Shown here: piece by piece, positions 1 to 10,600 of the stretch
Layout of the letters: the number at the start of each line of letters is the position of its first letter
How positions within the stretch are numbered: position 1 is the first letter of the stretch
NCBI GenBank assembly: GCA_013397075.1
Contig: VWZS01000305.1
Location: 62,001-126,000 of the forward strand
Direction: 5' to 3'
Source of the DNA: Rhabdornis inornatus
Taxonomy: Eukaryota; Chordata; Aves; Passeriformes; Rhabdornithidae
Length of the DNA stretch: 64,000 nt
Notes under the pieces: model-generated
The model's input: only the letters and a program-made list of their open reading frames with translations
What the model was told of the DNA's origin: nothing
Databases searched by the model: none
Translations under genes and position numbers: made by a program

Positions 1-1098
1 ATCTAAATTATTCAAGACAACACCTTAAATAAAAAGCTACTTTCATAGAATAGATAAACATTACAAGTTATGTCCAAGCAGAACTATTGCCTTAAGTATA
101 AGAGCAGGGAAAGTTCTGTAAATTCTTCAAATGTCAAGCAATATAAAAATAAAAAGAATGTAAAGGAAAATAGCTACTGTTCATTACTATTTTAACAAGA
201 ATTTTTGATACCTTGTCATTTACATTGAGTCATCTTAGATCATTAAGCACTTAGATGTTAGATGGCTGGTATTAGTTAAAATCAGTTAAAATTAGTTAAA
301 TTATCTAGAGATAATAAATTCCTCTATCATCAATCATCTATAATGCATTCCTATTTCTTGAGGGTGAGTTGTTCCATTTTAAAAGCTGTCCAGATGTGGT
401 ACCTATTCACTCCTCTTTGCTAACATCTATTAGACCAGTTGAAGTCAGATTATTTGAAGTCCAGTTCTGAGTGTACTTGTTCCAAAACCTTTTTGTTGTC
501 CACAGAGGTTGACCACAGCTGGACAGCATTTGGCCCCTTTGTCCCCCATGCCAGAACATCCTGGCTGACTGCAACATCTTCTATATGAGTTTCCCACAGA
601 GCAAAATAGAGGCCATCAAAGCTTTCAGAGTTCCTTAGCAAGTTGCAATAAAAAGCAATGTGGATAAAAGATAAAATAACTTTGGCCTCTCAGGAGTACA
701 AATATATACCAATATTAATTTTTCTGTACGAAAAGCAGCATATATCCCAACCTTCGGAGACCAAATGAAATTTAAAAGAACTTCCCAAATCTCATTTGTT
801 TGACTTTCAAATAACTTTTTAGATAAAACTGACACACATTTTGAAAACACCTGGAAGTGTCAGTAACTTTCTTCCTGAACAGCTAAGTTATTCCTGAACA
901 GCTAACCTATTATTGTGGCTATTAGTTAAGGCCACAATGAAGATATTAAAGCCACAAAATGAAAGAGAGAAAAACTTTAAAAAGAAAGAAATCACTGAGG
1001 TGTGACCCAGTTATCAGGCTATTTAAGATTTGTAGCATTTCCAGAAAAAACTCCCCTGCCTGGAAAAGATAATGCGCATTCTAGCGTTGTTAAGTTTG
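1..1098. other. Region downstream of CCDC122: 3' UTR and flank
   Basis: This AT-rich stretch lies past the CCDC122 stop codon on the minus strand. It should contain the CCDC122 3' UTR, but I could not pick out a convincing polyadenylation signal on the minus strand. It also holds the unassigned minus-strand reading frame at 450-641 and a 15-base direct repeat at 872-886 and 891-905 (period 19). Three short AGTTAAA-type repeats lie near 275-300. Nothing else is recognisable. Confidence 0.5.
450..641 (-). CDS. Unassigned reading frame, possible terminal exon
   Basis: I do not recognise this protein. The minus strand is open for more than 60 codons and ends at a TAA stop at 450-452. The translation has a varied, protein-like composition: it contains ALWETHIEDVAVSQDVLAWG and ends in HSELDFK. 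A plausible 3' splice site (pyrimidine-rich tract, then GCTAAG followed by GAAC) sits near 630, which would make about 180 bp a terminal exon beginning at NSESFDG. It lies about 450 bp beyond the CCDC122 stop on the same strand, so it could be an alternative last exon of CCDC122, an exon of another minus-strand gene, a retroposed fragment, or chance. Only its openness, composition and splice context support it. Confidence 0.25.
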   Translation of the reverse strand: MLRNSESFDGLYFALWETHIEDVAVSQDVLAWGTKGPNAVQLWSTSVDNKKVLEQVHSELDFK

Positions 1099-1263
1099 TT
1101 ACATGATGTTTTGTAACTCTGCTACTCCAAGACACTTTCTTAGTTCTGCGGCCTTCTTCTCCAACTGCTGAATGTTCCAGTGCCATTGTCTTTTATTGGA
1201 ATGGACTTTGTTCAGTTGGCAATGCAAACGTTTTAAAATAGCATCATATCTCTTATTCTGTAC
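1099..1263 (-). CDS. CCDC122: CCDC122 last coding exon (residues 211-264 and stop)
   Basis: The exon begins VQNKRYDAILKRLHCQ and ends ...ELQNIM before a TAA stop at 1099-1101. A long T run and TAG precede it on the minus strand. It carries the best conserved C-terminal block, with the paired Trp residues in QWHWNIQQ. The protein end extends a few residues past the Gly of the mammalian C terminus. Confidence 0.92.
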   Translation of the reverse strand, partial: VQNKRYDAILKRLHCQLNKVHSNKRQWHWNIQQLEKKAAELRKCLGVAELQNIM

Positions 1264-4200
1264 CTAAAAAAAAAAAAAAAAATCACTTCAAAATTTTGTT
1301 GAAGTAAAACTATTTACAGAGGTGAGTTCAGCGCACCTACCTCTGTCCAAGTGTTTATTCTGACATTTGACCAAGTCATTCCACATTTATTTTTAGCTAC
1401 TGAAGAGACAGAGACCTCTAGGAAGCCACTTATCTGACTTATTTCAGATGTCTGGTTTAGGACATGAATAATGCCTCACTCTCCCATTAAGGAAAGAAAA
1501 GCTCTGTCCTACTAACCTTAAGTGTGGAGTTTGGTGTGGATATCTGCTCTGTAGATGTCTAAAATTTAACAAAGTAAATACCACCCAAGGACTCAGCATG
1601 TCACAGCTCTGGGAAAGCTTTGCATGTGGAAGATTTGAGGCTCCAGAATGAGAGGTGAGAAAGAAGATGACAAGCTTGTTTGGGTACAAATGGGAATACA
1701 AATGAGGTAACCTTAACAGCTGTACTAGCACCTTTGTAGCTCTACTGCATTTAAAATGGCACATTTTTCTTAGGCAATACTGCAGCAATGCAGGACTGTC
1801 AATTCTGCCCTCCTTACTGCCTTATGTGGAGAAGAATGGCTGCTGCAGAAAATCCTCTGAAAATTTGAATTCTGAATTGTTAAAAGAATGCAACGTTCAC
1901 TACAATAAAAAAGGAAATAATGGGCATTCTCTTAATGAAATTTGGGCTTATTTATCCTAGTTAAATAGCATGAGTGGTAATGTAAAATTGCTCTTGTGTC
2001 TGCTTATTGAAGCATTAATACACTGTATTTCACATGCACATGATGATGTACAGCTGCATCAGAACCACAGCACTGTCCGTGACTTCCTGAAAATCTCACT
2101 GCCTAAATTTCACAAGTAACTAGAAAACTGCCTCACTGGTGTTCTATAAATTACTGCCTTTTATTGGTGATGGCTTGTCTTCCTTCATGTTACCTCACTC
2201 TCCACTGTAATTGTTTGCAACTTTTTGAGAGATGATGTCAGATTCACTCATCTAAGCAAGTGCTTGGGGCATCTGCATCACTAGGATTACGTTGTATGAC
2301 ACTGAAACATCTATGATCAATATCTGCATTTTTTAGAAATGTGTCTCTAGCATCATTATTGGGAACAGTCTGGCACATCTGCTGAGGGAGGGAGCACTAA
2401 CATGCTTACTGGAGACAGGGAAGGGACAACATCATGCTTTTCATTGATCTTATGTAAATGAAGTCAAACACTAGAAAAAATTGTCTGGGCATTTGGGGTA
2501 CCTCCACCACCAGGGTTAAGGACAGGATAGGCAAGCATCTGCCAAGGGTAATACAGTCACACACTGACACTGGGGAAAGAGGGCAGCAGAGGAATAGATA
2601 GTCTTTTGGGTTGGGGTTTTTTTAATTACTTTTACATAACAACAAATTTTCTATTATTTGTGGATATCTTGGGGCACATCAGGTGCCAGCAGTCTGTAGC
2701 TGAATTCTACCATTGCAGCTCAATAAAGCTCATCCATATGCCTGGTATCTCACTTTATTCCTGTGCTTGAGTATTGTCTCCCAAGCTGTGCTGAGGACTG
2801 CTGGGTATAAATGTCTCTGTCTAGCCACTGTCAGTTCTTATGTTAAAAACTGGACTGTTTTCAGGAGAGTTCTTCATAGAAAATAATATCCTGAAAGGCT
2901 TTGGGTTTGAACCTGCTTCCTTCTGAGACAAAAAGAACATATAATCCAAACAGCTGAAGAACAAAAGTGAAGGCTAACCTTCACATTTAATTAAATTGAT
3001 TTTGATAACAGAACAGAACTTTTTTTTTAGGCTACCTAATTTAACTTTCGGTTTAGAGAATTTTCTTAGGAGGATGTTGCCTTGATAATAAAATATTTTC
3101 TCAAATGCTGACTAGCAGACCTATTCTAAAGCAGCTGTGTTTTGCTCTTCAGGTTAAAAATTCTCCTTGTTCTCTTTCACATGAAAAAATGATTCTTTCT
3201 TCCTCCGACATTTTACAATGGGCAATAGACCTAACCTTAAATCAGTTATCTTTATATTATTAAACTTTGCTCATTAAATTTTGTGGCATTTATTTGAACT
3301 GACAAGATAAATGGTACAAAACTTCCAAATTAAAAATTATCTAATCATACAGGATATTTTAGTAAGGAACAAAATGAAAAATATAGCTCAATTATTTAAA
3401 AGGGAAAGTTTTAACTATTGATCAGAATTTTATCTTGTCAGCTAATTAGGAGCTGCTGTGTTATTCCTAATTTAATGTCAGTTCAAATTAGGGAGAGTCA
3501 TGGGAAGTCCATTTTTCTAGTGCATTTGATTCTTCCACTGATGACCTATCTAGTCATTAATAATCAAGACAGCAGTGAAATGTAAAGTATTTCAGAAGTA
3601 TTGCAGAAATTTTAAAATATGCATTTGCTTTACTACCATGCAGTGACCTCTTCTTTTTCCAAGAATCATTCCAAAAGTTCACAGATGAACTCCTTCTCAA
3701 AAGACTTCAGAAAAAAATGTTCTTCACAATTAAGCTCTGAATTTTAGGAAGACTATCAGTATCCAGAATTTAAGACAGCATCATTACTACATATACTTGA
3801 ACAAAGCATAGCCAGCAATGGTGTATAAAATACTTCAAATTTCATTTGCATTATCTACATTCCATCAGGAGAACTGCAATTAAATTTTATTCCAATGACT
3901 CACCTCAATTTCTTTTCTAAGCTTAGCATGCTTTTTTTTCTCTTCTTCCAGCAGATTTCTTTGTTTATTGATGACATCTTTCAATGTTGTGATTTCAGTT
4001 TTTAAAAGTGTGATTTCTTCCTGCAGATGTAAGCCAAGATACAGAAATCCACTTCTTGAAAGGCTGCACAGTTAATCTAACATACTTTTTAAACTAATTT
4101 TGACAGTCTCAGTAAATAGAGATGAGATAAAGGTCTATAATAATCAATTTCACAATAAACCTATTAATACTAATTAAAATGATAATAATTTAGAATGGGT

Positions 4201-6509
4201 AATTAGAAATTAACTATTAAATATTTTATCACATGGTTTTACACCTGTAAGAAGATATACTCCTGATTTGAAATATACAAACTACAACAATACAGGATGT
4301 TGAGCTCATTTTGGTGGTCTTTATTTAAAATGTAATTAACTGAAAAATGGAAGAATGTTTAATGTAATATTTGAGATATATTTTTCTTTCTCATAGGAAA
4401 ATACACTGTTAATTAGTCTTTATTTACCAGTATTGAAAGATCTGTTGTACAAATTTTCGTCAATTTACATTAATAGAGTACCATCAAATTTTCAATAATG
4501 CAAGTTACATCAAAGTTGGTATCTGTGATCCTATTGCAACTTCATACTTGTGTTTGTCCATATATTGGCAAAATTCCATGGTAAAAAATTCCCATGTAGT
4601 TGTAATTAGTAATAATTGCGGTTGGGTCAAGTAAAATCAACAGTGTTAGATTAGAATACCAAACATATTTTTCCTGTCTTCTTATTTCTACCACCACCTC
4701 ATCAAATCTACCTCCTGTTGGCAAACAGCTCAAATTTATTTTGTTGACAGAAAAGTTTAATGAATATTGTGTTCTTACCTGAAAAATGTAACAATATGGC
4801 AATCTTCTACAGAATTCTGAAAAGCATCCATCTAAGTTTATCCAAAGACAAAGCTTAATTTACAGCTCTAATATTTTCAGATTTGAGTTAATTCGATCAC
4901 AGCATAAACCTTTCTTTTTTACAATATTACACAGATAACAATACTGATATTTTTCACTGCATATTGAAGTAAAAATTTCTCCAATTAATGCAGCATTATG
5001 AATTACCTATATTCCCTTGTAGTCAGTCCCTCATGAACCATGAACATATTAGACAAAATAATAATATTATATGAACTATGTCAAAATTATTTCACATAAA
5101 AGGAAAGAACCAAAAAGGAAATATAGTACCTGCACTTGTTTTATAACAGATCCTTCTGGATTCTGGAGAGCACATATTAAATCCTCTTTCTTTGCCTTTA
5201 ATTCTTCCACAAACTCTTTCTTTTTAGCAAGTTCAATCATAACTGGCAATTTACTTTCCATCTCCCAAAAGAGATGTTTATGATCCTTTATTTTTTCCCG
5301 ATATTCATTATTTCTTGCAAGTATCATCTCAAACTCCTCTTGTACTGTTTCTGCATCACACCTCAATTTTAAATTTTCAGAATACAGGGCTCTGACTTCA
5401 GCCTCCAGATTTTCACACTGATATTTTGTCACTTCTATGGCATCATCTTGCAGATGTATTTCCTTTTCTGTTGTCTTTGTTTCTAACAGAACAGAATTCA
5501 TTTCTTTTTCTAGTTCCTGACACTTTGCCTGTAAAATATTTCAGTGTTCATTTAAGAATTTTTTGGAGGAAAATATGAAGTGTCTAGTTAAACGCTGTAA
5601 TTTATATTTATTCAACACTCTTTTTTTTTACTTGTCTAATGTGGTTTGAATGAAGATAATTAGGCTTACATTTCTTAATATCATCATCATCATCTTAGAG
5701 GCACAATGTAATAATACTATCTTAGTCTTCTCCCCTTAGATTGAGTCTAAAATATTAAATAAAATACCTTTGAACTCACTTTTAAGTTCCTCACAGTTGC
5801 AAGATATATAGAATGTGGCAGATCAAACCCAATTCTAATGTTTGCTTAGAGCTGGTGAAGTCCTAATCAGACTAAAAATAACCAAAGATGCCAAAAATCC
5901 CTTGCAAACCCACACAAACACATAGAGGGGTGTGTCAGGTGATGGAGCTTAACTTCACTGTTCAACTGAGGTTTTAAATCCTGATTTCATCACAGTAGTA
6001 GCTGAGAGTTGAATTAATCACAGCTAATTTCAACCTCATAAGAAATAGGTGTCAAGTCCTAAAAAGGCCTCTACATCATGTCACTGACAAGAGGTGAACA
6101 AAACCAGGAAGTAGTGCTTCAAACCATCATAAGAAATCACAGAACCATCAAGGCTGGAAAGGACCTGTCATTACCCAGGGCTTCAAAGTTCTGCGGGTCT
6201 TTTTTAAAACAGATAATGTTGTGGCATTACAAACAACAATCCACAGCCCCAGTTTTGGCTGAGCCTAAACTCCACACACAGAATAACGGCCTTACACCTG
6301 AATGATGAAGTACCATCAGCTTCTCTGGTTCAAGGAAATACTTCTTCATCTAATGAAAAATAATTGATTAAACTACTCTAAACAAAGCTTATAACCTGCA
6401 AATGGAAAAGAACTGTTTTGCTTTTTTCCACATCTGCCACCTGGGACTGCTGCTGCTCTGCAACTTGCTTTACAACTTCAGCTAGTGATGGGGAATTTTG
6501 CTCGGCCAT
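1099..6509 (-). CDS. CCDC122: CCDC122, coiled-coil domain-containing protein 122 (four coding exons)
   Basis: The coding exons on the minus strand are 6509-6396, 5528-5130, 4020-3904 and 1263-1099. Each is flanked by AG acceptor and GT donor sites, each is a multiple of three, and all introns fall in phase 0. The joined protein has 264 residues; the mammalian protein is about 270. The start is the ATG at 6509-6507 (MAEQNSPSLAEVV), the first in frame after a pyrimidine-rich acceptor. Almost the whole protein is heptad-rich coiled coil, dense in Glu, Lys, Gln and Leu, with no membrane segment or catalytic motif. Its C-terminal exon carries the family signature KRYDAILKRLHCQ and QWHWNIQQLEKKAAELRKC. 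Identification rests on this exon-by-exon resemblance to mammalian CCDC122 and on head-to-head linkage with LACC1. The molecular function is not established. In people the CCDC122-LACC1 locus is associated with leprosy and Crohn disease risk, usually attributed to LACC1. Confidence 0.9.
1264..3903 (-). other. CCDC122 intron 3
   Basis: This 2.6-kb AT-rich intron has no convincing coding exon. The plus-strand A run near 1267-1282 is the pyrimidine tract of the last exon's acceptor on the minus strand. The only structured element seen is the interrupted inverted repeat at 3292-3488. The minus-strand open frame at 1444-1788 lacks family resemblance and splice support. Confidence 0.7.
3292..3488. 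repeat. Inverted repeat, one arm split by a 35-bp insert
   Basis: The left arm at 3292-3311 is a 20-base sequence. Its exact reverse complement is found to the right in two pieces, 3429-3441 and 3477-3488, which overlap by the 5-mer GTCAG. The interrupting 35 bases (3442-3476) are flanked by GTCAG on both sides. They contain their own short palindrome, AATTAGGA paired with TCCTAATT. The geometry resembles a small element inserted into an older inverted repeat with a 5-bp target duplication, but no known family is recognised. Confidence 0.6.
3904..4020 (-). CDS. CCDC122: CCDC122 third coding exon (residues 172-210)
   Basis: The exon has 39 codons, EEITLLKTEITTLKDVI through KLRKEIE. It has a strong acceptor (ATCTGCAG|GAA) and a consensus donor (GAG|GTGAGT). 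The EEEKKKHAKLRKEIE segment matches the family closely. The exon keeps phase 0 on both sides. Confidence 0.9.
4021..5129 (-). other. CCDC122 intron 2
   Basis: This AT-rich intron is about 1.1 kb long. I see no repeat of note and no additional exon. The short minus-strand frame near 4542-4802 has no protein-like features. Confidence 0.75.
5130..5528 (-). CDS. CCDC122: CCDC122 second coding exon (residues 39-171)
   Basis: This is the largest coding exon, with 133 codons, and is entirely coiled-coil (AKCQELEKEMNSV through SVIKQVQ). The acceptor is TTTTACAG|GCA at 5529-5530 and the donor is CAG|GTACTA at 5129. Mammalian CCDC122 has the same exon boundary after an ITQVQ-like stretch. Confidence 0.92.
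5529..6395 (-). other. CCDC122 intron 1 (between coding exons)
   Basis: This intron is about 870 bp long and contains a CR1-like fragment near 6125-6175 and a short ATC/TCA-rich tract near 5680-5695. No coding exon is seen. Confidence 0.75.
6122..6180 (-). mobile_element. CR1-like LINE 3'-end fragment (antisense)
   Basis: The plus strand carries an AATCACAGAACCATCAAGG motif followed by CTGGAAAGGACCT. This is the familiar complement of avian CR1 3' ends (consensus around AATCATAGAATGG...TTGGAAGGGACCT). The element is very short and its outer edges are unclear. It lies inside CCDC122 intron 1. Confidence 0.6.
6396..6509 (-). CDS. CCDC122: CCDC122 first coding exon (residues 1-38)
   Basis: This exon encodes MAEQNSPSLAEVV through KTVLFHLQ and includes the conserved Gln-rich run QVAEQQQSQ. 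The minus-strand donor is CAG|GTTATA at 6395. Just upstream of the ATG the minus strand has two closely spaced candidate acceptors (CCCCCAG and TTCTTCAG). A separate untranslated first exon in the CpG island is therefore likely. Confidence 0.88.
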
Positions 6510-6739
6510 TTCAAGAAAAACTGAAGAACTGGGGGATAAAAAAAGAGGTGAATTGCTTTACCTTCTTTCCATTTAGTTCTTGTAGACAAAACAATATTGA
6601 GGGCTGTACCGTGGGATCGCAGATCGACATATTAATTTAATTTGGTTAATTTTTAATCAGCAAGAACAGGTTACTCAAAGCAAATCACTGAGAATTAGAT
6701 ACAAATTGAAATAATTAAAATAAACTAGTGCGATGTTCT

Positions 6740-7450
6740 CCCGGCTTCTCTGCAGAACACATCCTCAGTTTGTAAGCACAGTCGTAACTTTTAAAGAGCA
6801 TCGGGCATGCCTGAGGCCGTTCTCTCGCGTTTCTCGGAGCACCCACCGCCGTGCCGCGGCCGCCGCCCGGCGCCTGCAGCGCTCTGCGGGCCGCCCCTCA
6901 GGCCGCCGGGCCCCACACCGCCCGGGCAGCGCCACAGGGAGCCGGGAGAGGGGCCGGTCCCGCCGGGAGAGGGGCCACGGGGAGCCGGGAGAGGGGCCGG
7001 TCCCGCCGGGAGAGGGGCCGGTCCCGCCGGGAGAGGGGCCGGTCCCGCCGGGAGAGGGGCCACGGGGAGCCGAGAGAGGGGCCGATCCCGCTGGGAGAGG
7101 GGCCACGAGGAGCCGGGAGAGGGGCCGATCCCGCTGGGAGCCGGAGGGAGCGCGGCAGGAGAGATCCCTCAGGAAATGTGCGGCTGTGTCACCACCCGTG
7201 GCCCGCCCTGTGTGCCTCCTGAGGCCATCCTGCTCCTCGCCCTTTGCTCCCAAGTTCCCCGAGCTAACCCCCTTCATTGTATTACAGTGCACTTGCTGCC
7301 ATCGTTTGTTGTGCAGAGAACATCCAGTTTTCCCGAGCACCACTGGGTTACGAAGGAGAAGAGATGTGTCCCAGTTTCTTCTGGCCCATGCCGTGCCCTG
7401 CTCTGTAGGCACGGAATTGCCTCTGGCCCGCTTGTACTCATTTAGGGAAT
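6740..7450. promoter_or_regulatory. CpG island, likely shared CCDC122/LACC1 promoter
   Basis: The base composition shifts abruptly from AT-rich to very GC-rich with dense CpG. It reverts to extreme AT richness after about 7450. The island starts some 230 bp upstream of the CCDC122 start codon (minus strand) and faces LACC1 on the plus strand, so it is the natural bidirectional promoter of the pair. A TCTCGCG motif sits near 6823-6830, similar to half of the TCTCGCGAGA promoter element. LACC1's coding exon begins about 5 kb away, so LACC1 would have at least one untranslated upstream exon here. I could not decide its exact donor. Open frames on both strands within the island are repeat translations, not genes. 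Confidence 0.7.
6940..7150. repeat. GC-rich minisatellite (21/22-bp units) in the CpG island
   Basis: Units such as GGGAGAGGGGCCGGTCCCGCC (21 bp written as GGGAGAGGGGCC plus GGTCCCGCC) alternate with a 22-bp variant, GGGAGAGGGGCC plus ACGGGGAGCC. There are roughly nine to ten copies. The plus strand has repeated runs of three or four G, so G-quadruplex formation is plausible. Confidence 0.8.
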
Positions 7451-7488
7451 TCTAGAGAATTTTAATCCTAAATCGCACTATTTTTATA

Positions 7489-7680
7489 ATTCGATTTTTA
7501 TATTTACCTATTCTGTATTTTTAAAATATAACATATTTAACATCGAATTAAAAATATTATGTGTTATGGCAAGCAACTTAATTATATATATAATATATAA
7601 TATTAAGCAACTTACATATATAAATAAATTTTTAAAAATACTTACATATATATTTGTAACTACTGTTTTATAAACTAATT
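7489..7680. repeat. Extreme AT-rich / TA-rich block beside the CpG island
   Basis: The sequence is almost entirely A and T, with runs such as ATTATATATATAATATATAA. The short segment CAACTTACATATATA/TACTTACATATATA is partly repeated. It abuts the GC-rich island without a gradual transition. Confidence 0.75.
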
Positions 7681-10600
7681 GCTTATCTCTGCATATGACC
7701 TATTTATTTCATCCCTCTTCTGAAGTGGCATAAGCTGAATACAGTATTTCATTCAGGTGATGTCAATTTGTCATTTTTCAATATTGTTTTGTACCCTTTT
7801 CTGACCTTTTCCTTCTCAGCATTCTGCACCAAAAATAACACCAGTAATTAGTTTTACTTCCTTAGTCTGGCTGAAGGAAAGAAAATGATTGCATTGGTTT
7901 CTCTGCACCAAGCAGTTCTGTTAATTTTTAATGACCTAGCTCAGTCACATTTGGCAGTGGGGTGGAAAGCCTCAGAGATGACCGATTTCTGCAAACTTCA
8001 GGAAACGAGATGTCTGGGTAAGGAAGGACAAGGTCGCCTCATCAGTTCCCTTCGATAGGAAGAACCAGTATTCAGCTCTCATCCCTCTGTCCAGCACATG
8101 CTGAATGTATTAGCAGGGGGGGATATGGTACACCGTGTGTGTTTTGAACCTGGCAGAAATGTACGTTTACTGTGCTTGAAGGGAAAGGAGGAACAGGAGA
8201 CAGCAATTTATGGGAAATCAGACTTTATTAATTCCTCTGTTCCATCAAAAATTATTGTCCTTTTTTTCTTGCCCCTTTTTTCCATTGTCACATACCTAAC
8301 AGTCATGACTATGTTTTTAACACAGGAAATGTATTTATCATTTGATTCTTGCACAAGCCTGATATAAATCCCTCATTCCCTTGCTTGCCTTTTAACCTTT
8401 GCATTGTCCTGTCAAAGGATTAAGACTCTTTCACTAAGCTGTGTGAAATTCCCGACTGCTGCAAGGAGAAATTGCCATCGTCATTTGAGGCCTGCGGCCC
8501 CAAAAAGCTGACATTGTGCAGCCTCTCTGTCTAGGTTCAGACCATACTTTTTCATGGCTGGCTGCCAAATTCTTCCGTGGAACATGCAGCTGCAGCTCAG
8601 AAAAGGAAACTCCTTCGCTGTGCACAAGTTTTCCTTTAACTTCTTTGGGGGGTTATCGTGTTTTGCTGCGCCGTGCTTTTGGGAGCTGGTTTGCGGTTGT
8701 GCAAAGCTGGAGCAGCAGAAGGTGTGAGCGCAGCAGGGTTAACGCTGCTTCCGCGTTCAGCACTCCCTGTGCACTTGTTAATCGTGCTGGTGCCTTGCAG
8801 AACAGTTTGTTCTTTCCGGTGTGACCAGCAGCAAAGCAGGGTCCCGTCAAAAAGAAGAAATACAGGTTCCCGCTGCAGCATAGGAATTTCCAGCTTGTAC
8901 AAATCGGCTCTGAGATTGAAAGAAGTGAGATATATAAAGCTGGAAATGTCTGTGTATTTTATCAGAAGGTACCTTTCAGAATTTAATAGGATTGTCCACC
9001 TGTGTAAGTAAACTCCTGTGTATATGAAAACTGTGTATGCTTCAGTATTTTCATTGTATGTGATGATTTCTGTTTCCTCAACCTTGCCTAAAAAAGTCTA
9101 GGTTAAAAGAGGAAGAATGTTTTATTTTAATCCAGTTTAAGAGGCTTAAATATATTTATTTTTCCTCCTGGTTTTTGGGGTTTCTTTTTTGTGTTTGCTC
9201 CTGTTGAAATTTTACACATGGTATTATCACTGTTCACTTGGGCTGCTTCAATGACCTGTTTTCTTTCTCTGGGTGTCTCTCTCTGGCAGATGTTAAGTAT
9301 CTCCTGCCATTTTAATTTTCAAAAAATTATGTCTATTTTCTGTTTCTCTACTTATATAAGATGACCAGCAGGATTCAAAGATGCAGGAAATTGTCAGCAG
9401 TGTTGTCTTGGCCAACAGAGAACTTCCAGAATTAGATTTCTGGGGTTCTTGAAAATTGCTTGTTTGCATCTCTTTTCTACCCTGTGCTGTCTCTTCTCTG
9501 CAGCCTGGTTTTATTTCCTTCATTGTTCTTTTTCTGTATTCACTTTGCATTTCTAGTTTGCTCTTGTTACCTTCTCCCCTCTCATATCATTATTGATCGT
9601 TTTCTTTGACCTACTTTTCTTGCTATCTGTGCAAGAAAATCTCATAACCTCCAAACGTTTGTACTGCCAGTTTCAGGGAGTGAGAAAATAGATAATAAGT
9701 TGCCTTGGCTTCAAGTTTGTGCAAGTATTTGTCTTGAATTGTGTACCAAAAAGATCAACTCCTTAATAGATGTTTTTGGATGTGGCTTTGATGGAACACT
9801 GGGACTGTAGAGCATGTTAATTAAAACCTGAATAACCAAATAATACATCTCCCATAAGCTAAAACGTTGCTGTGCTTGGCAAGCATGTATTTTGAGAAGG
9901 GTTTTTTTTTTTAATGACTTAGAAAGGAACCAGTTTTGCTATGATTGTAAGCGAATTTATTCTGACACCACTGTCCTCACTAGGACTCTGTGATGCAAAG
10001 CTGGAAGGATACAAGGGTGAATCAGCCCCATTGTTCTATGCATACATCCCAATAATTGCCCCTGTGGAGTTTTTGCAATGCATACACAACTGAATAACAA
10101 TGTATGCAATTACCTCTCCCTCATCAAACACTTTCCTTCCACCCTTTCTTTGGTGGTATTTTTCTGGGCAAGTACAAGAACAGCAATGAATTCTATTTAC
10201 CTTCACTGTTGACATATCTGAAGTGGAGCAATAATCTGTTTTTGCACTACACCCCTCTATTGTACTGTCTTCCCTGGAAAACTATTAGCTATACCTTGAT
10301 TGGGATCATGTCACATGCAGCAGGCCTCCCACAGAGAGTATCAGGGTAGGGAAGGAAATACTCTGATTTCCCAAGTCATGGTCTTTGATATGAGTCTGTT
10401 TCAGCACTGTTTTCTTAGCAAGCTCTTTCCTCTAAAATCCATTATCAGCTGTGCGTAAATAATACTCTGAGCAAAATCAGGAGTCATAAATTCCTTGGTG
10501 GTTGCTTTTGTCTGCTATCACATCTTGATATTTTCAGCTCACCTGTTTTGATAGTCGCTAATTAATCTTTGTAAGTGTTCAATTCGCTGAAAGGAAAACA

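Noticed and set aside
6733..7455. Long open frames on both strands (up to 240 codons) in the first CpG island
   Set aside because: They are Pro/Gly/Arg-rich translations of the 21/22-bp tandem repeat, overlap each other in several frames, and match no protein family.
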